Source: Streptomyces collinus (GTDB taxonomy: Bacteria > Actinomycetota > Actinomycetes > Streptomycetales > Streptomycetaceae). From it: DNA of 64,000 nucleotides. Below, piece after piece: positions 1 to 7,775 of this stretch. The stretch is from positions 3,100,001 to 3,164,000 of the forward strand of contig NZ_CP133771.1 of NCBI RefSeq assembly GCF_031348265.1. Direction: 5' to 3'. The notes below the pieces were generated by a model. It did not search any database. It was not told where the DNA came from and saw only the letters and a program-made list of their open reading frames with translations. The position numbers and the translations under genes are program-made. Within the stretch, counting starts at the first letter, position 1. Each line of letters starts with the position of its first letter.

Positions 1-361
1 GGAACTGCCGATGCTGACGCCGCTGGGCTGGTCGGTGGTGCGGGGGCGGCTGACCGATCCGGGGCAGTACGCCTGGGAGGCCGTGCAGGCGCTGCAGGGC
101 CGGATGGACTGCGGGGCGATGGACGCGCGGGTGCACACGGAGGACGACGCGGTGACCCACTATCTGGCGCCCAGCCCCATGGAGAAGACGTTCGACGAGC
201 ACGATGCCGCCGGTGACGAGGCCCAGCGGGCGGAGTTGCGGCGGCGGCTGGCGGCGCGAGCCCGGCTGACGGCGATGGACGAGGACGAGCGGCGGGCGTG
301 GCTGTCGGCGTACTTCGCAACGGCGGGCGACTGCGACGCGAGGGGGGTGCCGGCGCTGTGA
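1..361 (+). CDS. hypothetical protein, 5' end outside the window
   Basis: The frame is open from the left edge, so the real start lies upstream. About 119 C-terminal residues are visible. They are rich in Arg, Glu, Asp and Ala, with a probable amphipathic helix in the last third, and show no cysteine cluster, membrane segment or catalytic motif that I recognise. The stop codon shares bases with the GTG of the next gene (GTGA at 358-361), so the two are probably translated as a coupled pair. Because the partner is a membrane protein, this could be a cytoplasmic accessory or transcription-factor-like component of the same unit, but that is inference only. G/C-rich third positions support it as coding. 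Confidence 0.6.
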   Translation, partial: ELPMLTPLGWSVVRGRLTDPGQYAWEAVQALQGRMDCGAMDARVHTEDDAVTHYLAPSPMEKTFDEHDAAGDEAQRAELRRRLAARARLTAMDEDERRAWLSAYFATAGDCDARGVPAL

Positions 362-966
362 GCAGTTTCGGAGGCTTCCTCTACGCCCGCTCCCGCACCG
401 TTCCCCGCACCCTCGCCGCGCTCGCCGGGACCGTCGGGTTCGCGGTGTGGGCGGCGGAGCGGATGGACACCTACCTCGACACCGACCAGCGGGTGCCGAT
501 CGTGGCCCTGTCCCCGCTGCTGGCCGCCGCGGTGATCGGAGTGAGCCTGCATACCCCCTCCGACGAGCTGGACCGGACGGCCGTACGTCCCTGGTGGCCG
601 CGGCGGCTGACCCAGCTGCTGGCCCTCACCGCGCTCGCGGCGGCACTGCTGCCGCTCGCCGTGCTCGGGGACGCGACCGCCTTCGGCCCCCCGGCCATGA
701 TCCGCAACACCCTGGGCTGCGTCGGCGTCACGGCCGCCGCGTCCGTCGTGCTGGGCGCCCGCCTGAGCTGGCTGCCGCCGTTCTGCTTCGTCGGCTCGGT
801 GGTTCTGGCCTCGAGCGGGGTGCGCGGCCCCGCGGTCACGGTGTGGGCGTGGCCGATGCAGCCGGGCCCCCAGCCGGGAGCCTGGCTCGCGGCCGGCGCG
901 GCCTTCGTGGTCGGCACCGCCTTCTACGCCGTGCGCGGGGCGCGGCCGGAGGGGCCCCGGACCTGA
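358..966 (+). CDS. small integral membrane protein
   Basis: This 202-residue protein starts at the GTG that overlaps the preceding stop. The same frame is open further upstream, but an earlier start would run far into the previous gene. Hydrophobic stretches at roughly residues 17-33, 43-60, 80-100, 118-135, 138-153 and 178-195 predict five or six membrane helices joined by short loops. There is no ATP-binding, transporter-signature or enzyme motif. It could be a permease-like subunit partnered with the upstream soluble protein. I do not recognise a named family. A short hairpin follows between it and the convergent HNH gene. Confidence 0.65.
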   Translation: MSSFGGFLYARSRTVPRTLAALAGTVGFAVWAAERMDTYLDTDQRVPIVALSPLLAAAVIGVSLHTPSDELDRTAVRPWWPRRLTQLLALTALAAALLPLAVLGDATAFGPPAMIRNTLGCVGVTAAASVVLGARLSWLPPFCFVGSVVLASSGVRGPAVTVWAWPMQPGPQPGAWLAAGAAFVVGTAFYAVRGARPEGPRT

Positions 967-981
967 CCGTCCGGCCGCACC

Positions 982-1001
982 CCGGGCATGCGAAGGCCCG
1001 G
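982..1001. terminator. short bidirectional hairpin between convergent genes
   Basis: CCGGGC (982-987) pairs with GCCCGG (996-1001) across an 8-nt loop, in the 39-base gap between the membrane protein and the convergent HNH gene. There is no T-tract, which is common for Streptomyces terminators. The stem is only 6 bp, so the call is tentative. Confidence 0.4.
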
Positions 1002-1005
1002 ATCG

Positions 1006-1542
1006 TCAGGCGGAAATGCCGTCGATCCGGGCCATGGCGTCCTCCGCGCCGTACGGCTGCAAGTAGGGCAGCCAGCGCGGATCCCTATGGCCGGTCCCGA
1101 TGATGCGCCACGCCAGGCCGGAGGGCGGGGCAGGTTTGTGGCGCAGCCGCCAGCCGATCTCGAAGAGGTGCCGGTCGGCCTTCACGTGGTTGCAGCGGCG
1201 GCAGGACGCCACCACGTTGTCCCAGACGTGCTTGCCCCCGCGGCTGCGCGGGATGACGTGGTCGACGCTGGTTGCGACGCCACCGCAGTACATGCACCGG
1301 CCCCCGTCGCGGGCGAACAGCGCCCGGCGGGTCAGAGGAACGGGCCCCCGATAGGGAACCCGGACGAATCGCTTGAGCCGGACCACGCTGGGTGCGGGGA
1401 CTGTGACGGTCGCGCTGTGCAGATAGGCGCCGGACTCCTCGAGGCATACGGCCTTGTTCTCGAGGACGAGGACGAGCGCGCGGCGGAGCGGTACGACACC
1501 TAGCGGCTCGTACGACGCGTTGAGGACCAGGACATGCGGCAC
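1006..1542 (-). CDS. HNH endonuclease domain protein
   Basis: A 178-residue protein of the HNH nuclease superfamily. The C-terminal half holds the ββα-metal fold: a CxxC pair at C83/C86, the DH core at D94-H95, and a second CxxCN at C114-C117-N118. The CxxC pairs bind a structural zinc and the DH...N residues form the active site. The N-terminal half (VLNASYEPLG at 5-14) is typical of the stand-alone actinobacterial members, whose physiological role is not established. I chose the GTG at 1542 because it follows a perfect AAGGAGG ribosome site 6 nt upstream; the longer frame to 1665 lacks such a site. It lies alone between convergent and divergent neighbours and no toxin or phage context is visible, so a housekeeping nuclease is likelier than a mobile one. 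Confidence 0.85.
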   Translation of the reverse strand: MPHVLVLNASYEPLGVVPLRRALVLVLENKAVCLEESGAYLHSATVTVPAPSVVRLKRFVRVPYRGPVPLTRRALFARDGGRCMYCGGVATSVDHVIPRSRGGKHVWDNVVASCRRCNHVKADRHLFEIGWRLRHKPAPPSGLAWRIIGTGHRDPRWLPYLQPYGAEDAMARIDGISA

Positions 1543-1855
1543 GGATGCCTCCTTGGACGCCGGCGGCGCGTGGCTCGCGCCGGGACGATTCGTAGTCAGT
1601 CTCCCCTCATGCCTGGTGGAAGCGCCACCATGTCCCCGTAACGGGCTGGGAGTGTTTTCGACCACATCTGATTCATCCCCCGGACCATGGCCTGTTCAAG
1701 CCCAGGTGAGCACGGTCTCTCCTTCACACATCCTGCCGAAGCACACACAATGCCCCGTTAGTGTGGTGGTTCTGCCCGTTCGGTGACCCAGCCGTGACCT
1801 TGACCCCCGTGAACCGCCGCACCGGGGCAGACCGCTGCACCTGGAGGTACCTGCC
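1543..1855. other. divergent intergenic region between HNH gene and mscS
   Basis: These 313 bases separate divergently read genes and should hold both promoters. The HNH ribosome site (AAGGAGG) lies at the left end and the mscS ribosome site (GGAGG) at the right end. Short open frames inside it look like shadows. I see no repeat or convincing hairpin. Confidence 0.5.
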
Positions 1856-2956
1856 GTGTCCCTGTCCGCCGTCCTGCTCGCCGCCGGCCCGTCGCCGTCG
1901 CCGACCCCCTCGGACTCGGAGACTCCGAGAGTGCCCTCGCTCCAGGACGCCCAGGAGAGCGCGACGAACGCCGCCGGCTGGGTCGAGCAGAACTGGTCGA
2001 CGTGGCTCGCGATCGGTCTCAGGGTCCTGCTCATCGTGGTGATTGCCGCGGTGCTGCGGATTTTCGTGCGCCGGGCGATCACCAAGCTGATCGACCGCAT
2101 GAACCGGACCGTGCAGTCCGTGGACGGCAGCGCGCTCGGCGGGCTGCTGGTCAACGTCGAACGCCGCCGGCAGCGCTCGCAGGCCATCGGCTCGGTGCTG
2201 CGTTCGGTGGCGTCGTTCCTGATCATCGGCACCGCCGCGCTGATGATCCTGGGCACCTTCCAGATCAACCTCGCCCCGCTGCTGGCCTCGGCCGGTGTCG
2301 CCGGTGTGGCGATCGGCTTCGGCGCCCGCAACCTCGTCACGGACTTCCTGTCCGGCGTCTTCATGATCCTGGAGGACCAGTACGGCGTCGGCGACACGAT
2401 CGACGCGGGCGTCGCCTCCGGCGAGGTGATCGAGGTGGGCCTGCGCGTGACCAAGCTGCGCGGCGACGGCGGCGAGATCTGGTACGTCCGCAACGGCGAG
2501 GTCAAGCGCATCGGCAACCTCTCGCAGGGCTGGGCGACGGCCAACGTCGACGTCACCGTCCACGCCGGCGAGGACCTGGACCGGGTGAAGGCCACCCTGG
2601 ACGAGGTCGCCGAGAAGATGGGGGCCGAGGAGCCCTGGAACGAGCTGCTGTGGGGCCCGATCGAGGTCCTCGGCCTGGACAGCGTGCTGCTGGACTCCAT
2701 GGTCGTGCGCGTCACGGCCAAGACGATGCCCGGCAAGTCCCTGACCGTGGAGCGCGAGCTGCGCTGGCGCATCAAGCGGGCCTTCGACGCGGCGGGCATC
2801 CGGATCGTCGGCGGCGCCACGGCCCCGGTGGAGGAGCAGCCCGTCGACCCGACGGCGGGGATGGCCGCCCCGTCGGTGTACGCGAACGCGACGTCCCCGC
2901 AGTCGGCGGCGGCGTCCCCGCTCGCACCGCCCGCGCCGACGAGCACCACGAAGTAG
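1856..2956 (+). CDS. MscS-family mechanosensitive ion channel
   Basis: A 366-residue small-conductance mechanosensitive channel homologue, expected in the plasma membrane to release solutes on hypo-osmotic shock. Three membrane helices are visible at about residues 48-68, 118-138 and 145-175. The third is the Gly/Ala-packed pore helix (AGVAGVAIGFGA) followed by LVTDFLSG, typical of MscS. The middle beta domain follows (VGDTIDAG at about 180, then V-IWYVRNGEV-like strands), then a C-terminal alpha/beta region and a Pro/Ala/Ser tail of about 40 residues with no obvious fold. The GTG start has GGAGG 8 nt upstream. The coding end is duplicated in a 34-bp tandem repeat, and a strong hairpin terminator follows, so this is probably a single-gene unit. 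Confidence 0.88.
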   Translation: MSLSAVLLAAGPSPSPTPSDSETPRVPSLQDAQESATNAAGWVEQNWSTWLAIGLRVLLIVVIAAVLRIFVRRAITKLIDRMNRTVQSVDGSALGGLLVNVERRRQRSQAIGSVLRSVASFLIIGTAALMILGTFQINLAPLLASAGVAGVAIGFGARNLVTDFLSGVFMILEDQYGVGDTIDAGVASGEVIEVGLRVTKLRGDGGEIWYVRNGEVKRIGNLSQGWATANVDVTVHAGEDLDRVKATLDEVAEKMGAEEPWNELLWGPIEVLGLDSVLLDSMVVRVTAKTMPGKSLTVERELRWRIKRAFDAAGIRIVGGATAPVEEQPVDPTAGMAAPSVYANATSPQSAAASPLAPPAPTSTTK

Positions 2957-3006
2957 CAGCACAGCGAAGTAGACGAGCACCACGAAGTAGCAGCACAGCG
3001 AAGTAG
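2939..3006. repeat. 34-bp tandem duplication spanning the mscS stop codon
   Basis: Two identical 34-nt copies lie head to tail at 2939-2972 and 2973-3006. The first contains the last codons and TAG stop of the MscS gene (2954-2956), so the second is a duplicated gene end lying downstream of the functional stop. It is probably a recent slippage product without its own function. Confidence 0.9.
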
Positions 3007-3022
3007 CAGCACCCCCTTACCC

Positions 3023-3059
3023 AGAGGGCGGCATCCGGTTCTGCCGGATGCCGCCCTCT
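3023..3059 (+). terminator. strong hairpin terminator after mscS
   Basis: A perfect 16-bp stem (3023-3038 pairing with 3044-3059) closes a TTCTG loop. It lies 67 bases after the MscS stop and before the csn promoter. It has no T-tract but is very stable, and it insulates the csn operon from read-through. Confidence 0.85.
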
Positions 3060-3091
3060 CGCATGTCCGGATGGAGACGGGGCGTCCGCTA

Positions 3092-3121
3092 TTGACGGCC
3101 ACCCGGCGCCGGGCTTACCTT
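3092..3121 (+). promoter_or_regulatory. candidate csn operon promoter (-35/-10)
   Basis: TTGACG at 3092-3097 and TACCTT at 3116-3121 are separated by 18 bases, close to the Streptomyces housekeeping-sigma consensus. The predicted transcription start (about 3128) falls a few bases before the palindromic operator at 3134-3148. Confidence 0.55.
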
Positions 3122-3133
3122 CCTCCCCACCGA

Positions 3134-3148
3134 TAGGAAACTTTCCTA
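3134..3148. promoter_or_regulatory. CsnR-type palindromic operator
   Basis: TAGGAAA-C-TTTCCTA is a perfect 15-bp palindrome about 85 bases before csnR and just downstream of the predicted promoter. From memory, S. coelicolor CsnR binds an AGGAAA/TTTCCT palindrome in front of csnR and of a chitosanase gene, which fits an autoregulated operator here. Confidence 0.8.
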
Positions 3149-3233
3149 ACAGTGATCGGGGAGCGGCGGTCCGATGGACTTCCCCGCCTGATCACTGAGA
3201 AGCTGAGCAGCCGAAGGGCAGGTGTGGACACGC

Positions 3234-4445
3234 ATGGCAGGAACCGCCGGCACGCCGGGCACCCCGCGCGTCCTGCGCGCCATGAACGACCGGGCCGCCC
3301 TGGACCTGCTGCTGGAGCACGGACCGCTGTCCCGCACCCGGATCGGCAAGCTCACCGGCCTGTCCAAGCCGACCGCCTCCCAGCTCCTGTCCCGACTGGA
3401 GGCGGCGGGTCTCGTCCTGGCCACCGGCACCACCGAAGGCCGGCCGGGCCCGAGCGCCCAGCTCTACGAGGTCAATCCGGCAGCCGGCCACGCCGCCGGA
3501 CTCGACGTCACCCCCCAGCGGATCCTCGCCGCGGTCGCCGACATCACCGGCCGCACGGTCGGCCGCTTCGAACTGCCCACCCCCGGCAGGCGCACCGGCA
3601 CCCCGGTCGTCCAGCAGGTCACCGACGCCCTGGACGGCGCGGTGAAGGCGGCCGGTCTCGCCCGGGACGACGTCCACCGCCTCGTCATCGGCACCCCCGG
3701 CGCCTTCGACCCCACCACCGGCCGGCTGCGCTACGCCTCCCATCTCCCCGGCTGGCACTCCCCCACCCTGCTGGAGGAGCTGGCCGCCGCCCTGCCGATG
3801 CCGTTCGAGTACGAGAACGACGTCAACCTGGTCGCGCTCGCCGAACAGCGCCTCGGGGCGGCCCGGGGTCACGCGGACTTCGTGCTGCTGTGGAACCAGG
3901 AGGGCCTGGGCGCCGCCCTGGTGCTGGGCGGCCGGCTGCACCGCGGCTGGACCGGCGGCGCCGGCGAGGTCGGCTTCCTGCCGGTGCCGGGCACGCCCCT
4001 GGTCCGCCAGGTCACCAAGGCCAACAGCGGCGGCTACCAGGAGCTGGCCGGCTCCCAGGCCGTCCCGCGCCTGGCCCGCGAACTCGGCATCGAGGACGTC
4101 CCGCAGGGCCCGTACGCCGAGGCCGCCGCCGAACTGGTGGCCAGGGCGGCACAGGCCGGCGACGACGCCCACCGGCACCTCCTGCAGACCTACGCGACCC
4201 GGCTGGCCACCGGTCTGGCCTCCCTGGTCTCGGTCCTCGACCCCGAGCTCGTCGTGCTGAGCGGCACGTCCCTCACCTCCGGCGGCGAGCCGCTGCGCGC
4301 CCTCGTCCAGACCGAACTGGAAGAGCTGGCCGCGTCCCGCCCGCGCCTGGTCGTGGGCGACGTCCGTGAACACCCCGTGCTGCGCGGCGCGCTGGAGAGC
4401 GCGCTCGCGACGACACGCGACGAGGTCTTCGACACCTCCCGCTGA
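3234..4445 (+). CDS. csnR: ROK-family transcriptional repressor CsnR
   Basis: A 403-residue ROK-family regulator. An N-terminal winged helix-turn-helix (about residues 20-65, with RTRIGKLTGLSKPTASQLLSRLE) is followed by a sugar-kinase-like ROK domain. That domain has the glycine-rich GLGAALVLGGRLHRGWTGGAGE segment but no cysteine at all, so the zinc-binding CxCGxxGC motif of ROK kinases is missing, as expected for a regulator with no kinase activity. In S. coelicolor the orthologous repressor controls chitosan-oligosaccharide uptake. Here it heads an operon for the same job and sits directly behind a palindromic operator, so autorepression relieved by glucosamine oligomers is the natural reading. 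Start: ATG 3234 is preferred over GTG 3222, whose GAAGGG site is only 3 nt away; either is possible. Confidence 0.87.
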   Translation: MAGTAGTPGTPRVLRAMNDRAALDLLLEHGPLSRTRIGKLTGLSKPTASQLLSRLEAAGLVLATGTTEGRPGPSAQLYEVNPAAGHAAGLDVTPQRILAAVADITGRTVGRFELPTPGRRTGTPVVQQVTDALDGAVKAAGLARDDVHRLVIGTPGAFDPTTGRLRYASHLPGWHSPTLLEELAAALPMPFEYENDVNLVALAEQRLGAARGHADFVLLWNQEGLGAALVLGGRLHRGWTGGAGEVGFLPVPGTPLVRQVTKANSGGYQELAGSQAVPRLARELGIEDVPQGPYAEAAAELVARAAQAGDDAHRHLLQTYATRLATGLASLVSVLDPELVVLSGTSLTSGGEPLRALVQTELEELAASRPRLVVGDVREHPVLRGALESALATTRDEVFDTSR

Positions 4446-4502
4446 CCCCACCCCCCTCCCGCGATTCCCTTCCTCTTCCCCCGTGCCTCAGGGAGCCCTG
4501 CC

Positions 4503-5840
4503 ATGCCCGGAATATCGAGAAAAACCACCATCGCCCTCGCCGCCTCCGCCTCCATCGCGCTCCTCGCCACGGCCTGCACCGGCCGGCCGGACTCCGGCGC
4601 GAGCGACGACGCCTCCAAGGAGACGACCGTCACCTTCTGGCACGCCTGGAGCGCGCCGTCGGAGGTGAAGGCCGTCAAGGACCTGGTCGCCGGATTCGAG
4701 AAGGCGCACCCCAACATCCACGTCCATGTCGTCGGCAACATGACGGACGACAAGATGAACCAGGCCCTGCGCACCGGCGGCGCCAAGGCCCCGGACGTGA
4801 TCTCGTCGTTCACCACGAACAGCGTCGGGAAGTTCTGCTCCTCGGGCGCCCTGGTGGATCTCGACCCCTTCTTCGAGAAGTCGGGCATCGACCCGCGGAA
4901 GACCTTCCCGAAGGCCATGAACGAGTACACCCGGTTCGAGGGCAACCGCTGCGCGGTCCCCCTCCTCGGCGACGCCTACGGCCTCTACTACAACAAGACG
5001 GCGTTCAAGAAGGCGGGCATCACCGCCCCGCCGAAGACCTGGTCGGAATTCGAGCGGGACGCCGAGAAGCTGACGATCCCCCAGGGCGACACGTACAAGC
5101 AGCTCGGGTTCATGCCGAACTACCACGGCTGGGAGACCACCACCGAGCACTACCTCGGCCAGTTCTCCCCCACGTACTTCGACAAGGACGGCAAGTCGAA
5201 CGTCGCGAAGGACCCGGCCTTCGAGGCCGCGTTCAAGCTGCAGAAGAAGCTGGTCGACGCACTCGGCGGCTACCGCAAGCTGGAGACCTACCGCTCCGGG
5301 CTCGGCGACGAATGGGGCCCCAAGCACCCCTTCCACACCGGCCAGGTCGCCATGCAGCTCGACGGCGAGTGGCGCCTGGGCATGGCCCTGGACGCCAAGC
5401 CGAAGTTCGACATCGGCGTGGCCCCGCTGCCCGTCCCGGACGACCAGGCCGACCAGTACGGCAAGGGCTACATCACCGGCACCATCGCCGGTATCGCCGC
5501 GACCAGCAAGAAGCAGAACGCGGCCTGGGAGCTGGTGAAGTACATGACCACGAACACGGACGCGGTGGTGAACTTCTCCAACGCCATCCACAACGTGCCC
5601 TCGACGCTGGCGGCCCTGAAGTCCCCGAAGCTGACGTACGACCCGCGCTTCAAGACGTTCCTGGAGATCGCCGCGAACCCGGACTCCACCACCGCTCCCG
5701 CCTCCGTCAACGGCGGCGTCTACCTCACCACGATCCAGCAGTTCGGCTACGACTACGAAAGCGGCAAGGCGACCGATCTCAAGGCCGGCCTGAAGAAGAC
5801 GGCGGCACAGATCGACACGGACATCGCGCAGGCGAAGTAG
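4503..5840 (+). CDS. csnE: sugar ABC transporter lipoprotein (solute-binding), csn operon
   Basis: A 445-residue extracytoplasmic solute-binding lipoprotein of the carbohydrate family 1 type. The N-terminus is a lipoprotein signal (hydrophobic residues 8-22 ending in the lipobox LLATAC, lipidated Cys about residue 23). The mature part starts with the typical VTFWHAWSAP strand and contains the two-lobed sugar-binding fold. It delivers sugar to the permeases CsnF and CsnG encoded immediately downstream. In S. coelicolor the matching protein takes up chitosan oligomers; the substrate here is inferred from operon content. No ATPase gene is present, so the shared MsiK-type ATPase encoded elsewhere probably powers it. 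An AGGGAG ribosome site precedes the ATG. Confidence 0.87.
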   Translation: MPGISRKTTIALAASASIALLATACTGRPDSGASDDASKETTVTFWHAWSAPSEVKAVKDLVAGFEKAHPNIHVHVVGNMTDDKMNQALRTGGAKAPDVISSFTTNSVGKFCSSGALVDLDPFFEKSGIDPRKTFPKAMNEYTRFEGNRCAVPLLGDAYGLYYNKTAFKKAGITAPPKTWSEFERDAEKLTIPQGDTYKQLGFMPNYHGWETTTEHYLGQFSPTYFDKDGKSNVAKDPAFEAAFKLQKKLVDALGGYRKLETYRSGLGDEWGPKHPFHTGQVAMQLDGEWRLGMALDAKPKFDIGVAPLPVPDDQADQYGKGYITGTIAGIAATSKKQNAAWELVKYMTTNTDAVVNFSNAIHNVPSTLAALKSPKLTYDPRFKTFLEIAANPDSTTAPASVNGGVYLTTIQQFGYDYESGKATDLKAGLKKTAAQIDTDIAQAK

Positions 5841-5851
5841 GCGACGAGCCG

Positions 5852-6796
5852 ATGAGCACCTACACGCTGCGGGCGAAACACCGCCGCTCGACCCTGCGCA
5901 CCCTCGCCTTCCTCTCCCCCTGGCTGATCGGCTTCACGGTCTTCTTCGCCTACCCCCTCGTCTCCACCGTCTACTTCTCCTTCATGCGGTACGACGGCTT
6001 CAGGCCGCCGGTGTGGACCGGCACGAAGAACTGGACGTACGTCTTCGAGCACTACCCCCTGTTCTGGCCCGCCCTGCGCAACACCCTGTGGCTGGTCGTC
6101 ATCATGGTCACGCTCCGGGTCGCCTTCGGCCTGGGCGTGGGCCTGCTGATCACCAAGATCAAGACGGCCACGGGTGTCTTCCGCACCCTCTTCTACCTGC
6201 CGTACCTGGCCCCGCCCGTGGCGGCCACGATGGCCTTCGCCTTCCTCCTCAACCCCGGCACCGGCCCGGTCAACTCCCTCCTGGAGAAGACCGGGCTGCC
6301 GGCCCCGGGCTGGTTCAACGACCCGTCCTGGTCGAAGCCGGCCCTGACCCTGCTGGCCCTGTGGGGCATCGGCGACCTGATGGTCATCTTCATGGCCGCC
6401 CTGCTCGACGTGCCGAAGGAGCAGTACGAGGCGGCGCAACTGGACGGCGCGACGCCCTGGCAGCGCTTCCGCTACGTGACGCTTCCGAACATCTCCCCGA
6501 TCGTGGTGTTCGCGGTCGTCACCGGCGTGATCCAGACCATGCAGTACTACACGCAGCCCCTGATCGCCGGGAAGGTCGCCTCGGGTGTGATCCAGGGAGC
6601 GGGCACGCTGTTCGAGCCCGGCTACCCCGACAAGTCGACCCTCACCCTCCCCCAACTCGTCTACAACCTGGGCTTCCAGCGCTTCGACTACGGCTCGGCC
6701 TGCGTGGTCGCCCTGGTCCTCTTCGCCCTCTCGATGGCCTTCACGGCACTTCTGATGCGCCGCAAGGGCGGCCTGATCCAGGCAGGTGAACGATGA
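5852..6796 (+). CDS. csnF: sugar ABC transporter permease, csn operon
   Basis: A 314-residue MalF-type inner-membrane permease. Six hydrophobic helices are visible, beginning with LAFLSPWLIGFTVFFAYPLVS (about residues 19-39). The cytoplasmic EAA loop that docks the ATPase is present (YEAAQLDGATPWQRFRYVTLP, about residues 192-212). It forms the heteromeric channel with CsnG. The start is ATG 5852, 11 bases after the csnE stop; the frame is open far upstream inside csnE, but that part is antisense-like shadow. The stop overlaps the csnG start (ATGA at 6793-6796), so the two permeases are translationally coupled. Confidence 0.88.
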   Translation: MSTYTLRAKHRRSTLRTLAFLSPWLIGFTVFFAYPLVSTVYFSFMRYDGFRPPVWTGTKNWTYVFEHYPLFWPALRNTLWLVVIMVTLRVAFGLGVGLLITKIKTATGVFRTLFYLPYLAPPVAATMAFAFLLNPGTGPVNSLLEKTGLPAPGWFNDPSWSKPALTLLALWGIGDLMVIFMAALLDVPKEQYEAAQLDGATPWQRFRYVTLPNISPIVVFAVVTGVIQTMQYYTQPLIAGKVASGVIQGAGTLFEPGYPDKSTLTLPQLVYNLGFQRFDYGSACVVALVLFALSMAFTALLMRRKGGLIQAGER

Positions 6797-7686
6797 CGCA
6801 GGTACTCGACAAACCCCTGGAGCTGAAGGCGCCGCCTTCCCCCGCGGAACGCACGGCCCGCCGCAGATCCCTCCTGGAATGGATCGCCGTCCACTCCCTC
6901 GGCATCGCCGCGGCCCTGTTCTTCACCCTCCCCTTCGTCTTCGTCCTCCTCACGTCCCTCATGAGCGACAGCCAGGCGCTCAGCCGCGACCTGATCCCGC
7001 ACACCTGGGAGTGGGACAACTACCGAAAGGTCTTCGACACCCCGGGCTTCCTCACCTGGTGGCGGAACACCCTGTTCTACGCGTTCCTGGGCACGGCGCT
7101 CACGGTGATCTCCTCGATCCCGGTGGCCTACGCCCTGGCCAAGTTCCGCTTCCGGGGCCGCAATCTGGCCCTGATGCTGGTCATCTCGATGATGATGCTG
7201 CCGCCGCAGGTGATCATCATCCCGATGTACCTGTTCTGGGCGAAGCAACTGGACCTGTCCGGCTCCCTCTGGCCGCTGATCATCCCCATGGCGTTCGGCG
7301 ACGCGTTCTCCATCTTCCTGCTGCGCCAGTTCCTGACGACGATCCCCGACGAGTACGTGGACGCCGCCAAGGTGGACGGCTGCGGCGACCTGCGCACCCT
7401 GCTGAAGGTCGTCCTCCCGATGGCCAAGCCGGGCATAGCCGCCGTCGCCCTCTTCCAGTTCTTCTACGCCTGGAACGACTACTTCGGCCCCCAGATCTAC
7501 GCCTCGGAGAACCCGGGCGCCTGGACGCTCTCCTACGGCCTGGAGTCGTTCAAGGGCGCCCACCACACCGACTGGAACCTCACCATGGCCGCCACGGTGC
7601 TGGTCATGGCCCCCGTGATCCTCGTGTTCTTCTTCGCGCAGAAGGCGTTTGTCGAGGGCGTCACGCTCACCGGAGTAAAGGGTTAG
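6793..7686 (+). CDS. csnG: sugar ABC transporter permease, csn operon
   Basis: A 297-residue MalG-type permease, the partner of CsnF. It begins with a short cytoplasmic tail, then a helix at about residues 36-56 (HSLGIAAALFFTLPFVFVLLTSL), and has the family's six-helix pattern. The EAA motif is clear (EYVDAAKVDGCGDLRTLLKVVLP, about residues 186-208). The ATG overlaps the csnF stop. After its stop, a gap of about 90 bases with a ribosome site leads into csnH, so the operon continues. Transport specificity cannot be read from the permease itself; glucosamine oligosaccharides are inferred from the operon. Confidence 0.88.
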   Translation: MTQVLDKPLELKAPPSPAERTARRRSLLEWIAVHSLGIAAALFFTLPFVFVLLTSLMSDSQALSRDLIPHTWEWDNYRKVFDTPGFLTWWRNTLFYAFLGTALTVISSIPVAYALAKFRFRGRNLALMLVISMMMLPPQVIIIPMYLFWAKQLDLSGSLWPLIIPMAFGDAFSIFLLRQFLTTIPDEYVDAAKVDGCGDLRTLLKVVLPMAKPGIAAVALFQFFYAWNDYFGPQIYASENPGAWTLSYGLESFKGAHHTDWNLTMAATVLVMAPVILVFFFAQKAFVEGVTLTGVKG

Positions 7687-7775
7687 ACAGACATGCAGCA
7701 TCTCCCCGGGGGCCAACCCCCGGACCCCCGGCCGATGGTCGTCGTCCCGGGCGCCTGGAAGCGAGGGACCCCTCA

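Noticed and set aside
1696..3102. 468-codon minus-strand frame over mscS
   Set aside because: It is low-complexity Arg/Ser/Thr text antisense to a well-conserved channel gene.
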